Of a stretch of DNA of 64,000 nt, positions 54,230 to 64,000 are shown piece after piece. Positions within the stretch are counted from its first letter, which is position 1. Each line of letters opens with the position of its first letter. The translations under genes were made by a program, and so were the position numbers. The notes beneath the pieces were generated by a model. It did not search any database. It was not told the DNA's origin and saw only the letters and a list, made by a program, of their open reading frames with translations. Source of the stretch: Gnomoniopsis sp. IMI 355080 (lineage: Eukaryota; Ascomycota; Sordariomycetes; Diaporthales; Gnomoniaceae); the NCBI GenBank assembly GCA_027946555.1, contig JAPEVC010000156.1, positions 24,184-88,183 on the forward strand. Reading direction: 5' to 3'.

Positions 54230-55803
54230 ATGGAGCCCAACGAGCGTCCCCCTTCCCCGAGAATCGTAAATGAAAAGGAAGAGGCGCCGACGCTGGCCAA
54301 ACCCTCCCCAGATCCACACGCCTTCCCAGATGGCGGTTTCCAGGCATGGTTCTGTATCGCTGGTGGTTGGTGCACCATCTTTTGCAGCTTTGGCTGGGTG
54401 AATTGTATGAGGAAACTCGTTGCAGAAACTTCTTGGTGTGTGGGTTTTCGTTGACCAGATAGTCAGGCATCGGTGTGTTTCAGGATTACTACCAAGCCCA
54501 CCAGCTTGCTTCGTACAGTTCAAGCGATGTGGCATGGATTTCTGCAACAGAGAGTTTCATGCTGTTCTTCTTTGTGCGTCTACAGTGGTGCAAATACATC
54601 CAGTCCACGTGCAATATATATGCTGAAATTCCTTGTTCAGGGTCTGGCTTCCGGGAAGCTGGCTGATAATTATGGTCCAAGATGGCCGTTGCTTGTGGGC
54701 TCCATCATGCATGTGTTCGGCTTGATGATGGTCTCCATTTCTAGCGAGTACTATCAGATATTCCTTGCACAATGCGTGTGCAGTGGGATTGGAACAAGCT
54801 TTCTATTTTATCCGAGTACGTCAAATAAAAACATTCCCATCCTATCCTGATACATACCTTGCTGTTCATGGACTGACACCGCCTAGCCATTGCTGCAGCC
54901 GGGACATGGTTCAAAAGACACCGGGCGCTTGCATTCGGAATCATGGTCTCCGGATCCAGCGTGGGCGGCATTGTCCTTCCCATCATGGTGAGCCACCTGA
55001 TTCCCAGCGTCGGCTTCGGCTGGGCCATGCGAATCACGGCGTTCCTCATCCTCGGACTCCTCATCTTCGGCAACATCGCAGTGAAGTCTCGCCTACCACC
55101 CACACCCAGCCCCTTTGTGCTACGAGAATATATCCTCCCCTTCCTCGAGATGCCCTTCCTCCTTCTCGCCCTCGGCTCGCTCTTTGTCTACCTCGGCGCC
55201 TTTTTGCCCTTCAACTTCATCATCGTGCAAGCCAAGGCCGCGGGCGTGCCGGACGACCTCAGCGAGTATCTCGTCCCCATCATCAACGCGGCCAGCATCT
55301 TTGGCCGTATCCTACCCGCGCATCTCGGAGACATCTACGGGGTGTTCAACGTCTGCATCGTTTGCACCTTTGTTTCGGGCATCCTCAGCCTGGCCTTGTG
55401 GCTTCCCGCCGGGTCGACGACCGCGCCGATTCTTGTTTTCGCGGTGCTGTATGGTTTCGTGTCGGGCTTGACGCTGACGATTTTCCCTGCGCTTGTGGCG
55501 GTCATCTCTGATATTCGCAAGCTGGGCTTTCGCGTGGGTGCGCTGTATGCGTTCTCGTCGTTTGGGGCGCTGTTTGGAAGTCCCATCGCCGGGGCGATTG
55601 TGACGGCGCAGGACGGTGGGTATTCTGGCCTCAAGATCTTTTGCGGCATTGCGCTGATTGCGGTGAGTATACACACCTACCAGATCAATCTTGTGTCTTG
55701 CATATTAAGTCCAGTGGAGAATGCTGACGAATTCAAGGGCGGGATCCTCATTCTTCTCGCACGTGTGAAGTTGGTAGGACCGGGTTTACTGGTCAAGAAG
55801 TAA
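54230..55803 (+). CDS. MFS monocarboxylate-transporter-like protein
   Basis: Twelve-helix transporter of the fungal monocarboxylate-porter-like group (432 aa). Exons are 54230-54404, 54467-54573, 54641-54815, 54887-55662 and 55738-55803; introns of 62, 67, 71 and 75 nt keep the frame. The N-terminus ends in PDGGFQAWFCIAGGW, the signature of this group (DGGxxAW). Joined junctions rebuild GWVN/CIGVFQDYYQ, ESFMLFF/GLASGKLADNYGPRWP and SFLFYP/TIAAAGTWFKRHRALAFG. The cytoplasmic mid-loop and second half (PLPTPSPFVLREYI region onward) are normal. The last exon codes only 21 residues (GGILILLARVKLVGPGLLVKK, cited by its end PGLLVKK). Probable substrates are short carboxylic acids or riboflavin-like compounds; yeast relatives have no clear role. 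Confidence 0.88.
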
Positions 55804-56314
55804 CGGAATGCCGATAGATGGGATACACCTCTAAATTTACATATATACAATGATGAGACGTCGCTCATATTCGGTCATTAGCGCCGATGCGAACATCGAG
55901 TGGACGGCCCCCTTCTCACATTGAAGAATTTGACCAGCCGCCTGTGGTCCTGGTTGTATGAGCTTCAGATTTATGAGAATGCCAACATGCCGGGGCGAAG
56001 CGGTTTACGATGTGAATCTGATGATTGATATTGTGGAAGACGTGACGTGCCGTGCCGTAGGAGGACTGTCATTTTAGCCTGGCAGAATCACAGCTGTTTC
56101 TAGAAACAGCTTTCCTTCCAATTGAAACCGCAACCACCGAATGGAGTCAGGGCTTTCAAATTGTGTTCAGATTCTATAATTCCAGATGTTGCTAACGGCT
56201 CAGCCTTTTCTCCCACACTTTTAACCAAACAACCTTGCAAGTTCATTCCCAACCCAAACCTCATCACCCAAGAAAGCAGAACTCTTCAACACCCAGGCAA
56301 ACCCTTTCTTCAAA
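55804..56314. other. Intergenic, no supported gene
   Basis: 511 bp. The right half is the promoter and leader of the next gene. No clear element was seen. Confidence 0.45.
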
Positions 56315-57064
56315 ATGCAATCGAATACCAAGTTCGCCTTCATGGATGAGGCTCTTCAATTCTTGAGCCAGGAATGGGCCTACGCCAAACTCAAGCCCAA
56401 CACGGCCACCATCCCCATCGACGACAAAGCTTTGCCAGAAACCGCCGACAACGATCCACTGACCGACCGCGACTCCTCCATCAAGATCGTGATCACGCCT
56501 TCGACGCCTATAGTCGCCGCCGCCAAACCAACGGATCGGTCTGTCCACCAGTCCGAGGCCACCACCACTGCCAACACCAGCCCACCTCCCACCGTCCCCG
56601 TCCCCGATCTCATCCTCCCAAGCGAAACAACCCCGTACGATCCAAAAGAGTTCTACAAGACCGGCTGCATCATGGCCATGCTCCTCAACGAGCATCACCC
56701 GTCCACCACCGCTGTCGCATCCCCCCAAGCCCCGCCACCACCACCAACATCATCAGATAGTACTGCAGCTCCTCGAGAGCTCATCGTCACGACCACATGG
56801 AAGGTCGCAGACAAGGAGAAGGATCACGCGGAGAAAGCTGCGCACCGCGCGTGGGTCAAGTCTGGTGCGGCTGCGTGTGCGGGACTGGCGGCGTCAAGAT
56901 GGTACAAGGCGGTACCTGCCGAGAAGGACAAGGAGAATAAGAGCGAGGTGGTGCAGAAGAAGAAGAAGAAGACGGTTTACGCGCCGCGACGTGTGGGCTA
57001 TCAGAGTTGCAATGCGCCTGCTGCTTGTGCGGGACTTGCTGCTTCGCGTTGGTGTACTGTGTAA
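56315..57064 (+). CDS. Unknown protein with duplicated AACAGLAASRW motif
   Basis: Single-exon protein of 249 aa that I do not recognise. The N-terminal 20 residues are partly helical (DEALQFLSQEWAYAKLK). Residues about 45-155 are low-complexity (Pro, Thr, Ser, Ala). Residues 155-185 are charged (ADKEKDHAEKAAHRAW). The C-terminal part has the 11-residue motif AACAGLAASRW twice, at 186-196 and 236-246, exactly 50 residues apart, with a Lys-rich linker (VVQKKKKKTVY) between. The two copies differ at six codons, all synonymous. The second copy ends the protein three residues later (CTV). No signal peptide or transmembrane helix is evident. The clean frame and conserved repeat argue that it is real. 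It could be a small scaffold or DNA/RNA-associated protein; function unknown. Confidence 0.7.
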   Translation: MQSNTKFAFMDEALQFLSQEWAYAKLKPNTATIPIDDKALPETADNDPLTDRDSSIKIVITPSTPIVAAAKPTDRSVHQSEATTTANTSPPPTVPVPDLILPSETTPYDPKEFYKTGCIMAMLLNEHHPSTTAVASPQAPPPPPTSSDSTAAPRELIVTTTWKVADKEKDHAEKAAHRAWVKSGAAACAGLAASRWYKAVPAEKDKENKSEVVQKKKKKTVYAPRRVGYQSCNAPAACAGLAASRWCTV

Positions 57065-57511
57065 TTGGGGGGAGTGTAGAGAGGGTTTATTGGGGCCGAT
57101 AGACAGCGGTGGAGACATAATCGGCCATTGCTTTGTTAGATAAGGGAGACAGAGGGATTGGCCAGGGCACAAGGAGAAAAGATGGACACGGCTAGAAGAG
57201 GATAAGACAAGCTGAGAACGAAGTATCCGAAATTCGAGCCAGACTAGGCGCAGTGTATCACCCAGTAAATCAACATGTTTGCATTGATATCTTTGTAAGG
57301 CCCCTACGCAATGCAACAGACTGGTACGGATGATAGCTTGATATTGAAGGTACTCTTCACATAGCTGAATTTGTGTGAGTTTTCACATATCCCACAGTCC
57401 CCAAGAATTTCCCGACCGATCCGGCGATCCATCCAAGGTTTGCCAAAACAGCCACCATTTTACCAGGGACAGCAACCCTAATTTCGAGAAAACATCAACA
57501 GAATTAGCCTA
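57065..57511. other. Tail-to-tail gap
   Basis: 447 bp between two converging genes. The minus frame at 56894-57316 is antisense to the unknown protein and is rejected. Confidence 0.45.
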
Positions 57512-57735
57512 CTAGCAACATAGTTTGGGTGTGGTATTCTGAGAAAAGGAGAAAGAAAATTCCATATCAAGGGTTGTCATACATTTGAGTCCGTCGTGCC
57601 ACCCTCACAACACGAGCGACCGGCGCTTCCGCCATCGCAGACTCCACCTATTATACATTGCCTCTCGGGGAGGGTACCAGCCGCAACGGCGGTGGCCGAG
57701 GCGACGGCCATGATGACTAGTTGGATGAAACGCAT
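57512..57735 (-). CDS. Small secreted cysteine-rich protein
   Basis: Predicted secreted peptide of 59 aa. Exons are 57735-57583 and 57538-57512 (27 nt), with a 44-nt intron (donor GTATGA, acceptor CTCAG). Signal peptide about residues 1-19 (MRFIQLVIMAVASATAVAAG). The mature part has six cysteines: ERQCIIGGVCDGG, GRSCCEGG and, only after splicing, KLCC at the very end, giving C-x5-C-x8-CC-x14-CC. Without the intron the frame stops after DSNV and leaves four cysteines. The pattern suggests three disulfides and a compact knot-like fold, as in many fungal effector or antimicrobial candidates. No family recognised. An in-frame ATG at 57828 would add 31 residues ahead of the signal and is less likely. 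The short intron is the main doubt. Confidence 0.65.
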
Positions 57736-58798
57736 ATTTGATTTGCGTGTATGTGTGACGGTTTCAAGAAAATTGTCAAGAGATTTTGTGAGTCCAAAAG
57801 GCTGAGAAGAGACACAGAGTGCGGCCACGGGGGAAATAAGACAGTGCTGATGGAGTGTTCTCTTATATTGGCTACTAAAATAGTGAGAACCTTATATCAG
57901 GTATCAAAATATAGCAAAAGAAGTAGTTAGCTCATGTATTGCTTGGCTTCAAAAGGGGCTTGGGATCTCTTGGCCTTGGATCTTCACGTGTCATGTTTAG
58001 CTCGCCGACTCGATTCATGTTGCTTCTATAGTGGCTTAATGGGAAACCCTGCTGTGGACTCGCTTAAGTGTCTACGGTCCAACGGGTTGTAGGATCAGCC
58101 CGCCCCATAGCCTTTTTGGATTCCGCTAATAAATTAATCAACTGTTGGACAACGAATCCTACATTTGTAGCTGGATAAAAACTAGGTAGCCCAGCACTGA
58201 GCTCGGGAGTCTTTTCCATTTGTAAGGTTGAATAGTGCAAAAGAAACCTTGGAAGCCCCTTGAGAGACTCGTGACTACGCTAGCGAGTATGCTCGAATGA
58301 TACGAGTACGACCTCCAGCCAGGATATGGCTGACGACGGCGGAGTAATATCATTAGGATACACGCGCGCGCTCGTCTGCTACAGATGGTCGCCAAGGGGT
58401 CAACATGTTGCGCATACAAGCACCAGTCACGCAGAGAGCAATTGTGTATCGTGGCCACACGGCAATCCCATTCTTTGAATTTCTTGACCCGGTCTGTAAT
58501 CTGTTCGCTACCCAGTGATCTCTACCCAATTCGCTCCGTGGTATCCAACACAAACAAAAGAGAAGAGAGGAAACCGCGCAAACTGTCTAGATCTTGGATC
58601 AAATACACCGATCTGTGGTGAGCGAGCTCCGTGCCGCATGCCCATAAAGTTCCGCCGTGACGCCATACCGTGTCCTTGAAGCAACTGATGACCAAACTCA
58701 AACATAAACACCAGTCTTTAGTCCTAACAGCAAAAGGAGCCGTGGAGCTCCACCTCGACGACCTCATATGCCAACCGTCTTAATATATCTACCTCACA
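57736..58798. other. Intergenic, no supported gene
   Basis: 1.1 kb. The left end is the promoter of the small secreted protein. Frames on both strands at 58.2-58.77 kb show no domain. Confidence 0.45.
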
Positions 58799-60148
58799 CT
58801 ACCGCCTCGGCTTCTGGTTGTACGGCATAATCCCTCTCAGGCGCATCTCTAATGATGCCTCATGAAATTCGTCCGTTTTTGGATGATACCAGCCCCACAC
58901 ATCGATAAACACCTGGCCCTTGGGCGAGTCCAGCCGCACCATGCCATGGACCGCCAACGACCCCCTTGGCGGGTAGTATCGTGGCGGCTTCCACATGCGT
59001 GTATATGTCTCCTTGAAAGCGGCCCATGGGCCGGACGAGCTGGTGCTCTCCGCTAGACTCGTGTGATAGGCAATATCCCCTCTGCGCATCGCCGGCCTCT
59101 CTTGAGAGTTGTCTTTCGCCGTCGACCGTTGCTGGGCATGATCAGCTTTCCGGGATGGCGTTTCGCCCGACTCGGAGACTGCCGGGGAAGTCGAGGCGTC
59201 GTTATTGGTGGAGCCAGTAGCGGTATTCCCGCCGGCTGTCTGCTTGGCTTGGAGTTTCTTGATAGTCCTTTCAATCTCTGGGTCGGGGTTGCCGGTGTTG
59301 ATGTTCTTCCCCCTTGTTGAGTAGCCAAAGTATTGGGCGACTGTGGAAACGTTCTGGTGAAACATTGCTTTGAAGAAAGCGCATGAGGCGCTGAGGATAG
59401 GGTAGGGCATGAGAACGCGATCGATAAGGACTTTGGTGCGGTGATCGACGGGCCTCTGCGTGATCTCGATGCCATTCTTGCCACCTAATTCAAGTCTGAA
59501 AGGGCTGTTAGCTTGTGAACCAAGCGGAAGGGACGTGCAAAAGGGAGTTGGTGATAACTTACCCCGTACGTATGAACTCTGGCGGTGGCCTCTCGGGGAA
59601 CGATATTATCAACCACGTGGGACCCAACTGGAAGGTTTCGCCATCCTTGGTCCACCTCTTTGTATAGGGGTTCTTCTCGGCGGCCCGCTTCACCATCATG
59701 ACCAGATCATTTTTGACTCTGTCCCTCAGCTTTGGATCGTGGTTGAACTTGATGAAACCTTGCCACTCCTCCTCCTTACCGGCATAGGGCAACGGTGTGA
59801 CCTGCTTGGTGGTGAAGGGAAACGGGAAAAAGAGTGGCTCTGCTGGCGCGTTACGCTCCTCCTCGTCCAGGGGTTCGAGATTTCTCAAGGGATAGAACGC
59901 TACGTTTGCCCAGACGATGTAGCAGCCGATGCCGAGCAGGCCAGCGACGGCGACTCTCCTGGGTGATACACACGTCAGTACAGTGCAGACCGCGGGTATG
60001 GTAACCTGGTAACAAACCTTGCTATAGACTGTCGCGGCTGGACTCTAAGTTCGTAGTGGTAAACATGATCGCCAGACTTTACCAACCTAGATAGGTTGCG
60101 AGACGGTACTGTTCGGGCCGGAGCACGGGCAAGTGCTTGACGCCACAT
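58799..60148 (-). CDS. Predicted mitochondrial membrane protein, conserved unknown
   Basis: Protein of 393 aa. Exons are 60148-60087, 60044-60018 (27 nt), 59958-59563 and 59495-58799; introns of 42, 59 and 67 nt keep the frame. The start MWRQALARAPARTVPSRNLS is Arg/Ala-rich with no acidic residue, as in mitochondrial presequences. One transmembrane helix follows about residues 30-53 (VAVAGLLGIGCYIVWANVAF). Then come PLDEEERNAPAEPLFFPFPF, EEEWQGFIKFNHD, GPTWLIISFPERPPPEF and MPYPILSASCAFFKAMF, a low-complexity stretch (about 240-320) and a C-terminal domain with VRLDSPKGQVFIDVWGWYHP. I recall orthologue-like proteins in other ascomycetes but no function. The micro-exon and 42-nt intron are supported only by frame and by the hydrophobic helix they rebuild. 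Confidence 0.72.
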
Positions 60149-60890
60149 CTTTGTCGTCGGTGGATTCGCTCTGATCGAGGATGAACGGAACAAGGGCGCG
60201 CCCGAGACGGCGGCCGGAAGAGGATTATCTCAGCCTAGGAGCTGTTGAAAGCACAGATGCCGCTATGTGTGTGTATGTGTGGGTGACTAGTTATCCGTGG
60301 CCTGGGAAGGCTGGCTTCTTTCGTGTCGCGTGTGGCGGTTGTTCGGGACTCGAGCGGCGACAGGCGGCAGACTTGGTGACGTCAACTCAACACAAGGTTG
60401 GAAGATCAAGAAGATTAGCAAGATGGATAAAACGGAAGAATGAGGGTGTCGCAGAGATATGCGTTGGACAGTATGTGTGTGGTGGATTGTAAGAGCAAGA
60501 AAAGTGCAATCAATGCACGTCAGACCCGTGCGACGTCGAGTACGATGCGGCACGCCGAACAAGGCGGCGACAAAATGCGGGACAGAGCAGCAGAGAATAC
60601 CGTAGTAGCGATCGAGGCAGGAGCCAGGAGCCAGGACCCTTGCCCCCTGATGGCGTTGTCATTTCCTCGCCTTAACTCCGACTTCACCTCTGACAGGTAC
60701 GTATCTTTGATTCCGCTGACTAAGACTTTCCAGGGATTCTATTCGTAGCCCGTCTCGCAGTGCGTGGTCGTCATCTGCAGCTTGTCAGGCAGTCAAGAAA
60801 GATCTCACCCAGGACAGCTCCTTCAACACTTGACCACCCACCCACATCGCCGGCGACATTACCCCGTCGACTATTATTTCTCAAATCACA
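60149..60890. promoter_or_regulatory. Divergent promoter, mitochondrial protein and Vps3844-like genes
   Basis: 742 bp between start codons that face away from each other. Overlapping small frames here are not supported. No distinct element was recognised. Confidence 0.45.
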
Positions 60891-62146
60891 ATGAGGCTAC
60901 TCAAGGGCCTAGCACTTGCTGGCCTCGCCGGTCTCGCCAGTGCAAGTGAAGCTGAGGTGTACATCCTTTCCAAAGAACAATCAACACCATCCTCCTCCTC
61001 TGCCTCCTCGATACCAAACGTCCCTCGCCAAGTCGCAAAGCAGATCTTCATCCAACGTCTCGGCGGCGATGCACAACTCTCGGACCTCCACGATGTCGAT
61101 GACCTCGACCAGGCCCTCTCACACATTGCCCAGTTCGGCAAAGCACCCAAGCCCCTGTTTGGAGGTGCCGCAGCTGCAGCATCAGAGGTCGCCCCTTCGC
61201 AATTGCTGGTCGTATTCGAGGGCGTCACAGACGACAATGGCCAGGAACTCAAGAGGCAGCTCCAGGATCAGAGCGCAAAGCCTGCCTTCACTATCCCCGA
61301 CGCTCCCTCGCACAAGGCCAACGAGCGCCTGATCGACGTCGACCTCACTCACTTTTCCAAGAACTGCGATATCAATGCAGCTATCAATCCCTACGATAGC
61401 TGCTGGGACGCATCTCTGGCTCTCAGGTTCGACTTGAAGCACGTACGTACCACTCGATCTTGCCTTTAATCTTCATCCTCACCCAGTACTAACCCATCTG
61501 CCAGGACCACACCCCCATCCAAAGCCTCGTCGAGACCTTCCACCTCCTCCGGCAACACATCGCCACCGCCGACCTCGAAGCCACCATCCTCCTCCTCCCC
61601 GAATCCACCCGCGCTGCCACACACGACCACTGGGCCGCCCCTCCCTCCTCCGAGCTCCTACGCCGCCGTGCCGAATCTGTCCTCACCGTTCCCCAAGCCA
61701 AGGTCGTCGTCGCCCCCGGCTCAGGTGGCGCTGACATTGCCTCCTCGCCTGCCCTAGGCAGCTTCGCCGAAGATCCTTCTACCTCGCCCATCAACCTCGG
61801 CTGCTTTACCACTGCTGCCAGCTGTGAGGCCGCCACGTCCAACTGTACTGGCCATGGTGTGTGCGTCGACAAGTACGCGGCTGCGACCTCGGATGGCCAA
61901 TCGGGTGACCGCGTGTGCTTTGTGTGCGCATGCAAGTCTACCAAGACGGGCACCAGCGATAACCAGCACACGCACTGGGGTGGGGCTTACTGTCAGAAGA
62001 TCGATGTCAGCTCGCCGTTCTGGCTGTTGGCTGGCACGAGCATCCTGCTGATGGGTGTGGTGGCCGGGTGCATTGGGCTGTTGTTCAGTGTGGGCGAGGA
62101 GAAGCTGCCGGGCGTGATTGGCGCTGGTGTGTCGCGGTCCAAGTAG
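60891..62146 (+). CDS. Vps3844-like ER/vacuolar membrane protein
   Basis: Type I membrane protein of 397 aa matching the fungal Vps3844 group (C-terminal domain PF12955 type), linked by name to vacuolar sorting. Exons are 60891-61442 and 61505-62146; the 62-nt phase-0 intron (donor GTACGT) joins ALRFDLKH to DHTPIQSL. Signal peptide residues 1-18 (ALAGLAGLASAS). The lumenal part contains VPRQVAKQIFIQRLGG and LDQALSHIAQFGK, then an EGF-like Cys-rich module: LGCFTTAASCEAATSNC, GHGVCVDKY, RVCFVCACKST and GGAYCQKIDVSSPFWLL. One transmembrane helix follows (about 363-385, GTSILLMGVVAGCIGLLF), then a short basic tail (GVSRSK). The domain order fits the family well. Exact role in sorting not established here. 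Confidence 0.87.
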
Positions 62147-62498
62147 GGAGGTGGATGATGTGCGCTTGTTCGTTATGAGAAGAATGATGAAGTACCAGAG
62201 AGGTGGAGGGGAGACACGGATGGATGGTATGGTATAGTATGGGATAGTATGGTTGAAAAGGACACGCATAGGTCTGAGAGTGTACCATACTTTGTGTATT
62301 GTTATTTACGGCGTTAGCATGGCAAGGATATACTCGTTTTGCATCTATTCAGCTCGATACAGAGGATTGTGTGTCACTCGGTGAAATTCGCAACAAAGCA
62401 CTTGGCGTCCTCTCGTACGGGGTTCTCGAATCGCACTAACACCGCCCAAGTTCCAGGCAAACACTGAGCATTCTTTTTGGGGGTATCTTCCAACTCAT
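62147..62498. other. Tail-to-tail gap with ATGG-type simple repeat
   Basis: 352 bp between converging stops. At 62218-62253 the DNA is a degenerate run of TATGG/GATGG and ATAGTATGG units, probably in the 3' region of the Vps3844-like gene. Confidence 0.5.
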
Positions 62499-63904
62499 TT
62501 AACTTGCCTCCTCGATCCCCTCCATCCCACTTCCATCTTCCACCCGCGTAGGCGTCCCAAAACTCTCCAGCCCTCGCTCCCCACCACCCACCGCCCCACC
62601 CGGCTTCCTCAGCGGACTCTGCGCCGCCAACACCTCAGGATTCAGCGGCGTTTCGCTCGCAATCCCCATGGCCGACTGGTACTTGACGCCCGCCTCGTTC
62701 AGCACGGCTTGGACCTCGCCTTCACGCGCCACAATCTCCTCCTTTTCCCGCTCCACTGCCTGGATCCGCGCTCGCTTCGCAGCCACCTGCGCCTCCATAC
62801 CTGCTACCACCGCCCGGAGACGCGCTACGCTGTCTTCGAGTGTTGGCAGCGGCTTCATCTTGGGAATGACCAGCCGTCCCACTCCGGCGGCAGAATTGTC
62901 CTCGGCGGCGACCACCCCGCGTAGTCCGTCCATGGCCGCGCGCGTCTGTGCCGCCTCGTATGCTGCTTTGCGCTCCGCGTCGCTGTCGCTGTCGTCGTCG
63001 CCGTCGTCGCCGCTTGCGCCCTCGGCCGTGTTGATGAGCGCGGCCATTTCACGGCGCTGACGGCGCTTCGCCTCGCTGGCGCCGCGCGTGCCTAGCTCCA
63101 GGCGGCCGTCCTCGACGAATTCGTCATAGCCCTCGCCCAGATCCTCGTCCTCGGCGATGAGACGTGTGTCGGCCTTCTTTTTCTTGGGGAGGAGGGAGAT
63201 GTAGTTATCGTCGTTGTCTGAGGCGTCCGAGTTGTAGGCGTTGCCTTCTTTGGCGAGCCGGGCGCGACGCTCTTTCTTCTCGCGGATTTCGGTGGCGGTG
63301 GGGATGTGGCGCGGCGTCGAGCCTGTGGTGGAGAGGGTTGCGTCGGCGGAGGGGACGAAGACAGCGCCCTCGAGTTCGGACGCGTCCAAAGCCATGGCGT
63401 CGCCATCGTCGTGGGTCGAGAGCGAGTCCAGATTCGCTGGTGTGTTGGGGGTGGAAGACTGCAGCTCCTCCAGGTACTCCTTGCTATACGTCGGCCTGTC
63501 CGGCGCCTCTGCCCCGAACGACCGTGTGGGTAATTGCCGCGTGGCAGCGGATGACGCGCGCAGGGCGCTGTTCTCGGTGGCGCGCTGGGTCAGGGTCGCC
63601 GCGGCGGGGTTCTTCTTCGGCGTGGCATAGGGCGTCGGATCGCTTGCGTCTGGGGAGTCGTCCGTGACGCCAAACGAGAGTCGGGAGGAGGAACCCTTCT
63701 TCTTTATCCTTGTTGAGCCGGAGCGGCTGACAGCAGGACGGATGACGGTCGGGCGCGCATCCTCTTCGTCGTCGTCTGCTGCCGAGGGTGCTGTGCCGGC
63801 CGCGAAATCCGTATCGTCGGTAACGTTGATGCTCTTGCGTAATGAGGAGGATTTGACGGGACGGCGGGTGAATTTGACTGCGGAAGGGGATATGACGGGA
63901 GGAG
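62499..63904 (-). CDS. Ntr2-like pre-mRNA splicing factor, first exon outside window
   Basis: Last exon (467 visible residues) of a protein resembling Ntr2, a partner of Ntr1 and the helicase Prp43 in taking apart spent spliceosomes. Typical marks are YSKEYLEELQSSTPNTP, an acidic stretch with DGDAMALDASELEGAVF, PTATEIREKKERRARLAKEG and YISLLPKKKK, followed by EDLGEGYDEFVEDGRLELG. A helical, charged C-terminal part (SVARLRAVVAGMEAQVAAKR) closes the domain. The exon begins after a clear acceptor (CTTACAG, with branch CTAAC, at 63905-63911) in phase 1, so the start codon and first exon lie beyond the right edge. The shorter frame starting at 63395 is only an internal Met. Coding is GC-rich. Family confidence moderate to good. 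Confidence 0.78.
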
Positions 63905-64000
63905 CTGTAAGAAAGTTAGAGAGAAATCCAATCAGCTAGATGCCTTTGTAACGGACAAAGGGAAAATCAGCGAACGGGTGCTGGGTTTTTGGGGGGGGGA

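Overview
This window is nuclear DNA of a filamentous ascomycete (Pezizomycotina). Genes are split by many short introns (42-97 nt, one of 183 nt) with fungal donors, CTGAC/CTAAC-type branch points and AG acceptors. Several families are typical of these fungi: a CFEM/PTH11-type receptor, a HET-domain protein, an eqolisin (G1) peptidase, GH131, a Vps3844-type protein and an Ntr2-type splicing factor. The species cannot be fixed from sequence alone. The mix of secreted hydrolases, efflux pumps and receptor fits a plant-associated or saprotrophic mould. I rebuilt 26 protein-coding genes by joining exons. In every complete model the summed exon length is a multiple of three. Two genes run off the window, one at each edge. 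I saw no rRNA, convincing tRNA, CRISPR array or intact transposon.

Layout. 1-4.4 kb: membrane acyltransferase and CFEM-GPCR, both minus strand. 4.4-8.4 kb: gene-poor, with a possible gene relic. 8.4-10.3 kb: Vps38/UVRAG-like autophagy/endosome subunit, divergent from the next block. 10.9-17.5 kb: four plus-strand genes, MAPEG, an SDR-fold protein, a GST and an MFS exporter, which look like a detoxification neighbourhood. 19-24.7 kb: secreted GH131 with an unusual alanine-rich arm, an NAD(P)-binding protein and a second MFS transporter with seven exons. 25.6-29.8 kb: an F-box/LRR-like protein and a large secreted protein that may be of the six-hairpin type. 29.8-33.9 kb: mitochondrial malic enzyme and G1 peptidase (minus). 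36.7-43.5 kb: secreted histidine phosphatase, Sfh5-like Sec14 protein and GH3 beta-glucosidase. 43.5-46.8 kb: gene-poor. 46.9-52.8 kb: HET protein, Kre9-like single-pass membrane protein and secreted FAD oxidase. 54.2-55.8 kb: monocarboxylate-transporter-like MFS. 56.3-57.7 kb: two lineage-type unknowns, one with a duplicated peptide motif and one small cysteine-rich secreted protein. 58.8-64 kb: housekeeping genes (mitochondrial membrane protein, Vps3844-like, Ntr2-like).

Functionally the window mixes housekeeping genes (Vps38, Sfh5, malic enzyme, Vps3844, Ntr2) with environment-facing ones (GH131, GH3, G1 peptidase, secreted phosphatase, FAD oxidase, transporters, receptor). The observations most worth checking are: a cluster of three heat-shock-type elements upstream of the Sfh5 gene; conservation in that protein of the His-x-Tyr pair that I recall as the heme ligands of yeast Sfh5; a ten-fold excess of the palindrome ACCTAGGT confined to intergenic DNA; two GC-AG introns that would mislead gene callers; a protein with an 11-residue motif repeated exactly 50 residues apart; and a small secreted cysteine-rich protein whose last two cysteines sit on a 27-nt second exon.
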